Assembly: GCA_947396885.1 (NCBI GenBank)
Contig: OX377204.1
Coordinates: 26,481,706 to 26,545,705 of the forward strand
DNA length: 64,000 nucleotides
Source of the DNA: Heligmosomoides polygyrus polygyrus
Lineage: Eukaryota; Nematoda; Chromadorea; Rhabditida; Heligmosomidae
Direction of reading: 5' to 3'
Below the pieces are notes generated by a model. That model saw only the letters and a program-made list of their open reading frames with translations. It was not told the DNA's origin and searched no databases. Shown here piece by piece: positions 10,942-21,551 of this stretch (position 1 is the stretch's first letter; each line of letters opens with the position of its first letter). The translations under genes were made by a program, and so were the position numbers.

Positions 10942-12257
10942 AAGTTGGAATTTTATAAAGATTTTTGTAACTTTTTCTACGACGTTTGTGGTAAATGCGT
11001 ATTCACGATGTTTCCACTCTCCAACTCAATATGGCCATTGGAGCGCCAGTAGCAAATTAAAGAACCCAAAACTCATTCGAAGTGCTAAGCTCAAGCAGAC
11101 GCCCAGTGTGGTTGCTTTGGACATTCGGCAGAAAGAATATGATATTCATTCTGAAGACAGGTTGCAGATAAGCAATTTGCCAAGTAAATCGTCGCGTTAC
11201 GAAGGCAGGAAGCGAATCTTAAGCGACGGTATTATAGAAGCGGCTCCACTGACTTCACAAACACGTTTCTAGGATGAGTTGGCATCGAAAATCGGATGAG
11301 ATGCCCATCTGATTAGGGCGTTAAGTGCGGTTTTGGTTGGTGAACGTAAAAACGTTTCGCTCTACTACGACGTTTGACTGCACGTTGGGAAATTTATCCG
11401 GTTGTTAAACGGATGTGACTTTCAAGCTCCGATGCGTGCACCATAATTTATCAACCTCTCCATAGTGAATCAGAATCGCCACGATTTCAAACACGCTGTG
11501 ACCTTCAGACAGGAAGACTTCGAATTTGGATGAGCGTTTAATTAAAAAATTGAATTATATGCCAGTAAGAAAGTTCACGAAATGGAAGTCTTCTGATAGA
11601 GGAAACTATCAGGTTGGCCCAAAAACATTTCGGCTTCTGTAACTCCACGTTCAACTGCCTATAGCACAAAGTTTTTTAAAATAGATCTAAAAACAGGTAC
11701 TACATTTTTAAGTGCTGATTGATTTGTAGAAAATTTAGAAATTTCGGAGCGTTTTATGATGCACAGTTGATCCTTCATGATTTCATACTCGAAAAATTGG
11801 CACTTTATCCGGAAGAACAAATTGGAAAACAATCAGAATTTTCATTCAGGACGCTGTCTGCAAAGCTACGGAAGTGTTTTCGCAGTAGGCATTTCAGAGG
11901 GAAGATATAGTGCCCTCAATTATTGATAAGTCGCTATTGGGTGGCAGACGTTGGCGAGCTTCTTGTGTAGGAAATGGTTGGAGCTCAGCCAAGATGACAA
12001 AGAGAGAGGTCAATGGATCTGCTCTAGAACAGAGAGTAGAAAACCCAGTGCAGTTGTGACCTTATGTATATGACCGATGGAGGATGAGCGCAGAGCAGGA
12101 GAAATTATTCGCCTTCATTTTGTTCTGCTGCAGTAAGCCATATCGTCTACGACAAGAGGAACGACCTTTGAAACATACGGATATAAGAACTTCATAAATA
12201 ATTTTCAAAGACTAATATGCACTCAAGAACAAGACGTGACAATTTTCACTTGAAATC
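10942..12257. other. Stretch without recognised genes
   Basis: No supported gene. At about 11608 the sequence TCAGGTTGGCCCAAAAACAT resembles a mariner terminus, but I found neither a partner end nor transposase codons. I note it only as a possible solo end. The plus-strand frame at 10988-11272 is not recognisable. Confidence 0.35.
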
Positions 12258-12665
12258 TTGCTTACAAGGAAAGGTTCCCAAGTCAAGGTGAGCTTTTGCG
12301 ATGCTATTTTGGATGTAGGGCGCTGTGAGCGGAGTCTAGAACCACAGTTAGTTTCTGCTGAACGCTTTTTTAAAGACCTGAAAAGAGGTCGGAGAGCCCG
12401 CGCGCAACTATCATCAACCCCTACGACACTCCACAACGCGTGCATCGGCGGCGCAGGCGGTAGGAGGGAAGCCTTATAGGGGCACCCAGGCGAGGTTTTA
12501 AGTTCAAATCCTCGTACTGCTGAGGTTTTTGCGCGTTTTATTTCGTTGTTATTACGCTCTCTCATGCCCACAGGAGTCAATTTTAGACCACCAATGCTTA
12601 CGGCATACCAAGACTGCCTATTTGCGCCTTTCCCAACAATGCCTATCTGCACCTTATCATTTCTC
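12258..12665 (+). repeat. Repeat family B (tRNA-related), copy 1
   Basis: About 400 bases that reappear in reverse orientation at 13205-13590. Shared blocks in order are: GGAAAGGTTCC, GGTGAGCTTTTGCGATGCTA, a GAGCGGAGTC/AGAACCACAGTT block, TTTAAAGACCTGAA, a tRNA-like core with a B-box (AAGTTCAAATCC), then CTCTCATGC, GGAGTCAATTTTAGACCACC and AATGCCTATCTG. The central box suggests a tRNA-derived element inside a larger repeat. I see no coding capacity. Confidence 0.72.
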
Positions 12666-13204
12666 TGGAAATAAAAAGTGCTGTCTTGCTTTTCCCCTTT
12701 AGTCAACAGCTATGGTACAAATCTATGAAATAAGTAAAACACATCGCGTGTCACACCAACAGCATCTTACAAAAGCCAGTGAGAAACAATCTTCTCCCTG
12801 ATAAGGAGTGACCACTTCTTCTTCGTCGAACACGCAATCCGTGGGTGCAGAGAAAGGTTGTGGGTGAACATCGACGTACCCAGCTGCCACCCACGCGTTT
12901 GACAGACATAGAAAGGCCGCATTTTCATTATACCACCTCTAACTTGAAAAGCCTGTTCTTCCCGACAGTCGATATCTCAATAGCGTGACGTCCTGGAGGA
13001 GTCCTTTTACGTCAACCGCAATCTCTCTCCTTGTCGGCGATGTGAAATTCATGTGTAAGTGGAAGGCAGTCGACCGACAACACCTTCAGGTGAAAATGGT
13101 ATTTCTAGCACACTTATGTACCGATATGGACCGGGTCCATAATATTCAACCATAAGGAACGCGAGTGCAGTTACGGTATTATTAGTGATATGGTATGATA
13201 TGGT
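12666..13204. other. Spacer between the two inverted family-B copies
   Basis: About 540 bases. I see no gene or named repeat. It would be the loop if the two family-B copies paired. Confidence 0.4.
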
Positions 13205-13590
13205 GGTGGTTCAGATAGGCATTGTTGAAAAGCTAGCACACATGAAGGCGCAAATAGACAGCCTTGGTTTGTTGTAAGCATTGGTGGTCTAAAATTGACT
13301 CCAGTAAGCATGAGAAAGCGTATTAACCACAAACTAATATTATTTGCAAAAATTCCAGCAGTGCGCAGAATCGAACTTGAGACCTCTCCGGATTGCTACT
13401 GTGAGGCGTTCCTCCTACCAACTGCGCCGTCGGGGCACACCTAGTGGAGACCTCCTCTTCAGGTCTTTAAATAGGCGTTCAGGAAAGACCAACTGTGGTT
13501 CTGGACTCCGCTCACAGGGCTCTGCATCCTGCCAAAATAGCATCGCAAAAGCTCACCTTGAGTTAGGAACCTTTCCTTGTTAGAACAGTC
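13205..13590 (-). repeat. Repeat family B (tRNA-related), copy 2, inverted
   Basis: Minus-strand relative of 12258-12665 with the same block order. The tRNA-like core here reads GGCGCAGTTGGTAGGAGGAA (A-box-like) and AAGTTCGATTCTG (B-box-like), closer to a tRNA than in copy 1. Both ends are of similar extent, so the repeat unit is about 390-410 bases. Confidence 0.72.
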
Positions 13591-13878
13591 TGAAAACTCA
13601 TAAAACAATCACATCATATAGGCCACTTTTCAGCAGCAAGTAATTTGCCACTAATCCTGAAAGTCAGCTAGTGATTTGTTAATGAGAGGAAAACAGTTCC
13701 AACCGTACCATGACGCAGGACCGCTCCTTTGAGAAACAGAACCTCTGCAAGCTAGACGAAGTAGCCATGGAAGACGTTGTATTCCTGTTATATCATGCAA
13801 AACCGATCAAATCTAAGTACCACCTCACCAAGTCTTCCTAAAGTCTTCCTAAACCTTAAGCAGTCATGTAGGTTAGTA

Positions 13879-14174
13879 TAAAGGATAAAGGATAAAGGAC
13901 GGCGTTACTCAATCCCTTCTGGGATGCGCCAGCGCATTCTACTTCTACGGGATGTCGTGGAGGCGACATGAATGCGTATTTGGCCATACAATGACTTGCG
14001 GTGGCCAGCCGATGAACAAGTCAGCGCTCTATCCTTCCCAGACAAGTCTGGTACCAATTCACCGACCCCGGAGGGATGGAGGGCTTGGTTGGCCTGGGCG
14101 GGAAATCCGAACCAGGAACCTGGTATCGGGTGCACGCGACAGTCGCGCCTCCTCCGACTGCGCTACACGCGCCC
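13879..14174 (-). mobile_element. SINE-A copy, full length with target duplication
   Basis: One of the cleanest copies. The head GGGCGCGTGTAGCGCAGTCG, with an A-box-like TAGCGCAGTCGG, is at 14174. A GGTTCGGATTTCC box stands about 45 bases on. The (TTTATCC)-type tail reaches 13879. The 13-base flanks ATGTAGGTTAGTA (13866-13878) and ATGTAAGTTAGTA (14176-14188) differ at one base and are a convincing target-site duplication. No protein is encoded, so movement would need an RTE/LINE protein supplied in trans. Confidence 0.88.
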
Positions 14175-14199
14175 TATGTAAGTTAGTAAGTGAACTAAT

Positions 14200-14843
14200 A
14201 CCGAATCAGACCGCTGCGAATGCATCGCCTTCAAAAATCAACTACTTTAGGAAAGTACGGACTTCGAGATCTAAATTCGTGAAGCATCTACTAGAATTCA
14301 CTGGTTTAGTTATGGTTTATTTTTCGGATGAATATTTCCACTTGAACGTGACCGCTCGAATCCGATATTTTTTTTTTTGAACCAACCTAACATTCTCTTC
14401 AGTTGCACACCCACAGCTTGTAGGACCTCCGAAGCATCCAGCGCAGACTACTCAGGACATTTTGTGGTATTAGGAGAAAGAATAGAGAACACGAAAAATT
14501 GTTGCGTGCAACGCCACAGTAACAGAGAACGGTAAGTTTTCTCGATGGTTCCTTCGAACAAAGAAAACCGAGAAGAGCTTCCGCACTCCATAAGAACTAA
14601 TCCCGTCCAACTCAAACACAGTGCAACATTCAACAAGCGTACTTTGCAGCTTGAACAGCCGTCCTTTTTCATTCACGAACATCACGGATACCATGTCTTT
14701 ATGAAAGCAATGTAATCCGATCCAACGATACCACGCAGAGTGCACTGAAGTACATTTTATCAAACAGAAGCAGCTTAGAAGCTGCGCACTACGAAGGCTT
14801 GCTGTTCTGATGGCATTTCCCTCCGTTATGGGTAGGAATAGGT
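14200..14843. other. Unannotated stretch
   Basis: No supported feature in about 640 bases. An 11-T run lies at about 14370, followed by GAACCAACCTAAC, which looks like a mariner end. I found no partner for it. Confidence 0.35.
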
Positions 14844-14844
14844 C

Positions 14845-15128
14845 TTGTGGAGCGCACACTGAGGATGGGCAGGCTGTCGCATACACCCGATAACAGGTTC
14901 CTGCTTCGGATTTTCCACCCAGGCTAACCAAGCCTTCCATCTCTTCTCGGACGATGAATTGGCCACAGACTTGCCTGGAAAGGATAAGACATTTACTTGT
15001 ACGCCGCAAGCCGTTGGATGGGCCGAATAGACATCCAAACTCCTCCACGACATCCAGTAGAAGTTTAATGCGTTGCGCAATCCAAAAGGGATTGAGTGAC
15101 GTTTTCCACTATCCTTTCATTCTTTATA
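14845..15128 (+). mobile_element. SINE-A copy, diverged
   Basis: Plus-strand copy: head near 14845, then ACCCGATAACAGGTTCCTG, CCAACCAAGCCTTCC-like and AGGGATTGAGTGACG blocks, and a tail CTATCCTTTCATTCTTTATA. The middle is more diverged than in neighbouring copies. Confidence 0.72.
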
Positions 15129-15858
15129 GGCAAGAGCTTCAAGTTCCGTTAACAATCCAAAATAGATGGGCCGATCCCGTAATGCGCCTTGCGAGGTTCG
15201 CGCGTTTTCAAAGGAAAACCAGAACATTCGTCAGGTTTGGATGGAGCGTCTTCCTCTTGAACAAATGTGTAATCCTCCCTGAGTTCCTCAAGCAACGTAA
15301 TCCTCCCTGAGTTCCTCAGTTCCTCAACTTACTGGGCTGTTTTGGCATGCAACAGGGATGAATTGAAAAACGTTTCTGGGTCGAACTGCTGGAGCAATTC
15401 GGCGACAAACAGGACGACAATTGGCAACAGATGCAGATACAGTTACGAGTGACCAAATGGGGACGCCCGAACCAACCCACTTCTTCCCATCAAAACGCGG
15501 CAAATTCAATCTAACCTCATAAAGCGACCATCATAAATTCAGCTGACAGATGTCTTCCTCAATCTGAAGATGTTAGATCTAACCAGTTTGGGGTGGTGTG
15601 GAGAAGTGGCACAATTCCTCTGCAACTAATCGAAACCTACAAAAACATTTAACTCAAGGACGTCGACGAGAAGTTTAGACATTTGAAGGCCTCATGGGAA
15701 CAGGATTCAGTCTCAGCAAGCAGTAGGAATCTAGATGACGAATATCTTCACCAGCCCTTCTACAAGCCGTCAACTTGAAAAACTTTATACTGGTTATTAT
15801 CAGTGAATCTACAAAGCTCAGGATGTTGTCGAAGGAACAGCATTCCCTAAGTTAGAAA
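15129..15858. other. Unannotated stretch with a short tandem duplication
   Basis: A 28-base unit (GTAATCCTCCCTGAGTTCCT and following) is present twice in tandem at about 15270-15325. Otherwise I see nothing I can support. Confidence 0.4.
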
Positions 15859-15859
15859 A

Positions 15860-16565
15860 TGTGTGGCTTCCTCGTTGTGCGACGCTGATGTAGGCCCGGC
15901 TTTAGTAGAGCCCAGACTTCAGACGCATACCTTAATACAAGAGTAGTAGTGACACCGAACAGTTGGGGAAGGAGTAGGAATTTCTTCGTCTTCTTCACGA
16001 CTTCTTCTGTAGTTTTGAAAACTCCCCAAGCCGCTCGCTTCATCCCGCTCATTTCCGGAGCTAGGCTGCTGACTATTTCGACTTTGCGTCCACAAATAAA
16101 GAACACACGTAGAACATTCGATGATGCTCAATCCGTTCGCAAGAATGTGGTATCAGAACCTCGTTTTTCCATGAGCATCGTCTTCGAAAGATTCAGCTGC
16201 ACTCCAACGTTCCCACACAAACAATGGAAGTCGGCCAGCGTTCACTCCGTTTGACTGATGCTCGGTGTTATGAGCACGACGTCGCGTCAACGAAGCGAAG
16301 ATGGTGCAGTTGCCGGTAGTCGACCTTAACGCCCATGTCTTCACATTCTAGTTCGCGTATGACGTTTTTGAGGATGGCGCTGAAGCGCTTTGGGGATATG
16401 GTATCTCCCTGCCGATCCCCTCTCCTCACGTTGACGACGACGTTGTTGTAAAATGGTGAGATCTTGATCGTGAGCTCACACTACAGCTCTCGAAATTCTC
16501 CAATGTATAGAGAAGAAGCATCCTGTCTGACCAGGGCTTCGATGACTGCTTCAATTTGATTAGAC
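15860..16565 (-). pseudogene. RTE-1-type reverse transcriptase fragment
   Basis: The minus strand carries, in several frames, the second half of an RTE-1 reverse transcriptase: ISPFYNNVVVNVRRG, DRQGDTISPKRFSAILKN, ELECEDMGVKVDYRQLHHLR, then FVDATS where FADDIV is expected. After that come EVLIPHSCERIEHH, AAWGVFKTTEEVVKKTKK and TYASEVWAL. The catalytic box is destroyed and frames change repeatedly. This is the same family as the fragments at 5.7 and 42-45 kb. Confidence 0.82.
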
Positions 16566-16657
16566 TGTAGAAAGCAAGCAGATGAGGCGGTAGTTGACTT
16601 TTGTCGGGAAAGTTGCTCCGCTAGAGCATATTTACCTGTATTTATCTTCACTCAGAA

Positions 16658-16960
16658 GGGCGTGTAGCGCAGTCGGAGGAGGCGCCGACGGTCGCGTGAA
16701 CCCGATACCAGGTTCCTGGTTCGAATTTTCCGCCCGGCCAACCAAGCCTTCCATCCTTCCGGGGTCGGTGAATTGGTACCAGACGTGTCTGGGAAGCATA
16801 AAACGCTGACTTGTTCATCGGCTGGCCACCGCAAGTCATTTTATGGCCAAATACGCATTCATTTCGCCTCCTCAACGTTCCGTAGAAGTAGAATGCGTTG
16901 GCGCATCACAAAAGGGATTGAGTAACGCCGTAGTTTATCCTTGTCCTTTTATCTTTACAG
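16658..16960 (+). mobile_element. SINE-A copy, full length
   Basis: Head GGGCGTGTAGCGCAGTCGGA at 16658, B-box-like GGTTCGAATTTTC near 16710, the body blocks shared by the family, and a tail of imperfect TTTATCC units ending near 16960. The flanks TTATCTTCACTCAGA and TTATCTTTACAGATA may be a worn target duplication. Together with the copy at 13879-14174 it is a good reference copy for the family. Confidence 0.85.
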
Positions 16961-18655
16961 ATAGATTAAAATGAGTTCTTTTCCAAGCAAACGAGGCAAC
17001 CTTCCAGGCAGCACATGCAAATAAATCGCATTGATGCTTTCAAGTTCGTAGAGCACAGACTGCAGGTTTGTAACTGTTCATTACACAGGTCGATGGCGAT
17101 GTGGTAAAGATGCCAGAAAAGCTACTAGAGATGACAACCGCAAAGGACAAAACGCAACACTAATAAGAAAAAGTGAATCAGGATGTCAGATAGAGTGTCA
17201 GATACTTATTTAAAATGTCTTTAAAGTAGGAATTTCGCAGTTGGGTGGGGTCTTGTAATTCCTCATCAGTGCTTCGAACTCGTCAACGGTTCTGATAACA
17301 AAAAAATCACCTCATATTTTGCTGACCGATTGAAGACAACCACTACAAATCCTAAAACGGTATAACTCCTGGTGCAAAGTAAAGGGGACATTCGTCTCCG
17401 ACGGAGAGGCCACGACTATCCACATCACTTTAGAATGCGTGTAGGCAACCGAAACAAGGAGAAGGGCCATTCTACGGAGTGAGCGTGGATTGGTTATTCA
17501 GGCAGTTCTCCGAGCTGGGCGCTCGCTGCACTGAAATACTTGATCACAACCGAGAAGATGCGCCCTCCTCTGAGTGATGTCCCTCTTTTTGTTGCCATCT
17601 ACTGCATAGATTTACTCCGAAGGTGTAACCGTCAGCTGTCAAAGAAAAACTGCGCGGAACATATAGTGCGGAACAACATTGAGAAAAATTAATGGAGAGG
17701 TGCTAAGAGAAACTGATGGCAATAGATGATAAGATAAATTGCTACAAAACACTGCTCTTTGAAGTAGACCGATAAAACTACCACTAAGAAGTTATTTTTA
17801 ACTTGCTCGATATGGGAATGACTTACGGTGTGAGAGAAAAGAAAAAAGTCATTTCCCACCTACCAGAATGTCAGGAGAATGTCTAAACGACGAAATAGGA
17901 TAGCTCTGCGAGAATCTTTACCCAACGTGCAATGGGTAGGTAGGTCCCTTTTGTAGGTCCTTGAACCTACCGAATTGGAATTCCGAAACTTCACTATGGG
18001 AGTGAACAGTCGCATAAGGCATGTACTACTTCCAAACGTAGAATATTCGGAGAAAATGAAAAAAATCTGTAGCACAAGGAATCGAGCCCCTGATCTCGGT
18101 TCTAAAAAGCAGTACTATTGCGTACTTCTATTTTCTTTCGACGTTTAAAGGTACCGCCTTGTGCGGCAGTGCGATTCCATAGTAAATTAGGATACCTATC
18201 AGCCGGGCGCCTCGCAGACCACTTCTACCAAAGAATTGGAAGTTTCGGAACTCAAAGAGCAAACCAAACAGATAGGTGACTACAGAGTGTGATCAGAAAA
18301 GACCTCGTTGTCGACAGGCTTGGGTTTTCAGGCAACGATGAAAGACCAAGCAGGAAGCAGCGCCTGTTGCTGCTGCGCTATCACAGATGGACGGAACGGG
18401 TACTGCTTTTTGCATGAATGCAGCCAGCCGCTCGGAACACTCTTGCAAAGCAAAGTCATTTAAATGATAGGCAAGCAATCGTTTGAAATGCTTATAAAAC
18501 CTTTCTCTTTCTCTCCCACCACCGGCATATGAAGCACTTCCGGAAAACGGACCTGACATGTCATCACTTTTATCGGTGTGGGTAGAAACACGCTATCATA
18601 AGGCAACTGCAGAGGTTAAAAGCCACCGCAAAATTTTTAAGTATCCCTCTGTATT
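16961..18655. other. Long stretch without recognised genes
   Basis: No supported gene in 1.7 kb. A B-box-like stretch on the minus strand near 18065-18080 (GGCTCGATTCC) hints at another worn tRNA-like piece, but I could not draw a cloverleaf. Confidence 0.35.
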
Positions 18656-18719
18656 GTTAGGTTGGTGCATAAGTTCTCGGACATTTGGGGCATGAAATAT
18701 TTATTATCACAACATACGA

Positions 18720-19603
18720 ACAACAACATCAAATCATTGAAGTAACCACCCTTTACATCAATTGTCTTTCCCCAACGTGCTGGTAACCGCCGTCGCTCTA
18801 GCAATATGCAGTCTAGCGTTGTCGTGTTGAAAATACACTGTCACTGAGGAACTTGAGGGCCCACCTCCACACTTGACACTCCTCGTGTGGTTTGAAGGTG
18901 GGCCCTCAAGTTCCTCAGTAGGTTGACGTAAACCTCTGCCGTCACTGTTATCCCTTCGTCCAGCAGCTCCCAGTATTATACGCCAAGAACGCTTCACCAA
19001 ATGCATAGCATCACCTTTTTCACGTGAAGGTCGGGTTTCGGAACGTCTTCTGCCTCTCCAGTTGCGTTAACCCACTGTGCACGCCGGTGATAATTGGAGT
19101 AGAATATCCACTTCTCATTCCCGGCGACAAGGTTGTCCAGCCATCCGTAGGTACGTCTAAGGGTTAGGAGAGACAGAGCGACATCTACTCATCACCTGAG
19201 CGGCTCTGTGATACATGTCATGTTGTGTCAAGTAGTGAGGTACCCAGCGACCCAATTTTTGCACCTTGCCAATCGACTTCAATCCTCGAACGACCGTTGA
19301 ATGAATAACACTAAAAGTGCTTGATAGTTCGCGAGTGGTTTGGTATGGGTCCGCTCCCACTCTACTTCGGAGGCCATCCAAATCCAGTGTCATCGGGCGC
19401 CCTTCTCGTTCATTATCTTCAACGGAGAATTCACCAACTGTAAACTTCGAGAACCACTGGTACACAGTACTTCGAGCACGAGCACTCTCGTTGTGAACAT
19501 CCTTCAGGCGACGATACGATTCGTTGGCATTGAGGCCAGATTGATGCAGGAATAACATGACGTGCCGAATATGCGTCTCAGTTAGGATGAACTGCTTAGC
19601 CAT
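18720..19603 (-). pseudogene. Mariner transposase with hairpin insertion and 3' deletion
   Basis: From the Met at 19603 (MAKQFILTETHIRHVMLFLH) the first 145 residues are an open mariner N-terminus, with both helix-turn-helix regions (HNESARARSTVYQWFSKF and YQTTRELSSTFSVIHSTV). A stop follows at 19160. The first catalytic block reads VAGNEKWIFYSN, asparagine for aspartate. Downstream, codons for LRNLRAHLQTTRGV are followed by an inverted copy of the same stretch. Then HDNARLHIARATAV appears, and the frame jumps to the C-terminal end DVKGGYFND. The codons between, including the third aspartate, are deleted, so it is not an enzyme gene any more. Confidence 0.88.
18843..18919. repeat. Perfect 24-base inverted repeat inside the mariner
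   Basis: 18843-18866 and 18896-18919 are exact reverse complements (ACTGAGGAACTTGAGGGCCC and following), with a 29-base loop that itself contains CCACAC/GTGTGG. One arm is the normal transposase coding sequence and the other is its inverted copy. Confidence 0.93.
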
Positions 19604-19774
19604 AATAGCTGACGTTAACAAAGCAGAAGTAAATGTTAGGAACTGTTTTGTAGCCCTTTCCTTTCTCTATCGATCGATCATTTACGCGTTGATACATGTG
19701 AGAAATCTGGCGGGAAAATGCGCTTTCAATTCAGGAGGGATCAAATGTCCGAGAACTTATGCACCAACCTAATA

Positions 19775-20866
19775 TTATAAAAGGGCACTAGTTTTTCTTC
19801 TCTAGTTCTAGTACTCTGCAACTTTTTCGGCTTAGCTACTAAATAATTTCTCTGCACGACATCAAGCCTGCATCAGAGTCGCTCTCAGAAATTAAAAAAA
19901 ATTGACTACAAAAACAAAAAGAAAACTGAAATCACAGGCAGCCAAATTTTTCACTGCTAAAAAACAGAGTCATCTCGGAGCCCAATATGTACTTATATAA
20001 TTCGGATAATTGAGAGTTTTCCAACACGCCTTTTATTTGCAAGCTTTCGGTGCTTTGCAGCTTCGTCCAACCAAGAATATTATCCAATACAGTAGTTTTC
20101 GTTTGTGAATGGAAACCAACAAGCAAACACAAACACTTAAACAATAAAGCCGCGTAGGTAAGCTGACCACAACAAAATAGCCTTTATGTAGTAGAACTAT
20201 TTCCAAACAGAGTCCTAAATACTACCATAAGCATATCGCACGACGGTACTGCTCCTACCAGATATAGTTTTAATTCTAGCGAAAATCACTGGTTTACATA
20301 ATCAAGCTACGTGATAGGTCTTAGCGCACCGGAATGGACATCTCCTCCTTCGGATCAGCTTCGAGTAGTTTTCCTTCTATAGTAGCTACCAGTAATCTGT
20401 GTAAGCACTCGAGCTCTCTCCGTAGGAAGGCCTTCATGGCTGTAGCGGAAGGTGTGATGTAATTTAAAGTTGCAGGTAGGGTAAGAGCCGGGATTACGCA
20501 TGTTTCGCGAGGCGTCTGTTTGGTTAGAACGCTGAAGTATAATGAAGAAAGGGCAAAGCATCATCTTGTAAGAGTGCCCCCCCCCCCCCTTCCCGCACGA
20601 CGCATTTGACATATTTTGTTCTCGGTGAAACATACGCAGTTGCTTTCGCCTTCATTTCTTCTTTTCGCGAGAAAAGCGAATCGTCGCCTGTGCAAAACAT
20701 GTATATCGATTGAAACCGAGCGCGCTGAAAAGTACTGATACTCGAGCGCCGGCGCTGTTGCTCCATTCGCTTTTGTCGCTCTGGTCGCTCCAGTTGCCTG
20801 TTCATACTTCCGCGTGCTGCACTCTCGTCCCTCTTCTCGCTGCTGTCGTGATGTATGAACAAGCCC
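19775..20866. other. Stretch without recognised genes
   Basis: No supported gene in 1.1 kb. A run of 13 C lies at 20577-20589. The overlapping frames around 20355-20883 have no motif that I know. Confidence 0.35.
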
Positions 20867-20869
20867 TTA

Positions 20870-20992
20870 AGGCTCGAGCACACTTCGCGGCCTTTGCTGC
20901 GGAAGCAATTATGAAGGATATCAGAGGCAGCAGCTCGATGATATCCTCTATCATTGCTGCCGCAGCAAAGGCAGCGAAGTGTACTCGAGCCT
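20870..20992. mobile_element. Palindromic MITE with TTA target duplication, 123 bp
   Basis: The whole unit folds back on itself: AGGCTCGAGCACACTTCGCG at the left, and AGGCTCGAGTACACTTCGCT as the reverse complement of the right. The match continues with few differences through TTTGCTGCGG and AGGATATCA towards the centre. TTA flanks it on both sides (20867-20869 and 20993-20995). This fits a PIF/Harbinger-type MITE, unrelated in sequence to the one at 8005-8164. Confidence 0.82.
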
Positions 20993-20995
20993 TTA

Positions 20996-21549
20996 GGTGG
21001 CGGTCGAATAACAACTTTATCGCGTCCTGACCTACATTTGACCTTGCCCGTGAAGCGAACAAAGAAGCTTTGCTAGCTTTCTCATGATAAAAAGTAAAAT
21101 TTCAACCCATGTCAAAGGGGTTCGAGGTGAGCGTAAGTGTGGGTAGATCCCATAGTCGCCCTTAGGAAGCTGACACAGTCTACACTTCCTTCAGTGTATG
21201 CAGACGAAGTTGGGTGAGTATGAGGTCACACGGTCAACTAGAGCCAGCAAGAAGCCCTGTTGTCAAGTCAGCACAAGTTAAGAGGAATTCGACTCGCCTG
21301 ATAGTTCGATTTCGTTGAGAAACTGCCTCAAGCTCAGCGGAGGATATAGCTTTGCGCAGATTTACTTCAGCCGTAGATTAAGAAGCGTTTAGCTTTATAT
21401 GAAACCGCTCAATGAACGGAGGAAAACAAACGAATTTTTGAGGAATTCACTACCTTGTGAAAGCGAAAACGTTTCCGAACCCCAGCCAGTTTGACGAAGT
21501 ATTTTGACAGAACGAAAGGAAGCCCAGCTGAAGAAAAGTTTGATAAATC
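20996..21549. other. Unannotated stretch
   Basis: About 550 bases between a MITE and a mariner. I see nothing I can support. Confidence 0.4.
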
Positions 21550-21551
21550 TA

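Larger units (their letters stand above)
18657..19772 (-). mobile_element. Mariner element, internally deleted, 1116 bp
   Basis: The ends TTAGGTTGGTGCATAAGTTC (18657) and its reverse complement (19772) form near-perfect inverted repeats of about 30 bases. TA follows the right end, and TG stands where TA is expected on the left. It is shorter than the other full mariners here because transposase codons are missing near its 3' end. Confidence 0.92.

Noticed and set aside
11608..11910. Mariner-like end (TCAGGTTGGCCCAAAAAC) with a 63-codon frame after it
   Set aside because: No partner terminus and no transposase motif was found, so it is kept only as a remark.
14372..14392. GAACCAACCTAAC resembling a mariner right end
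   Set aside because: No matching left end within mariner distance and no transposase codons beside it.
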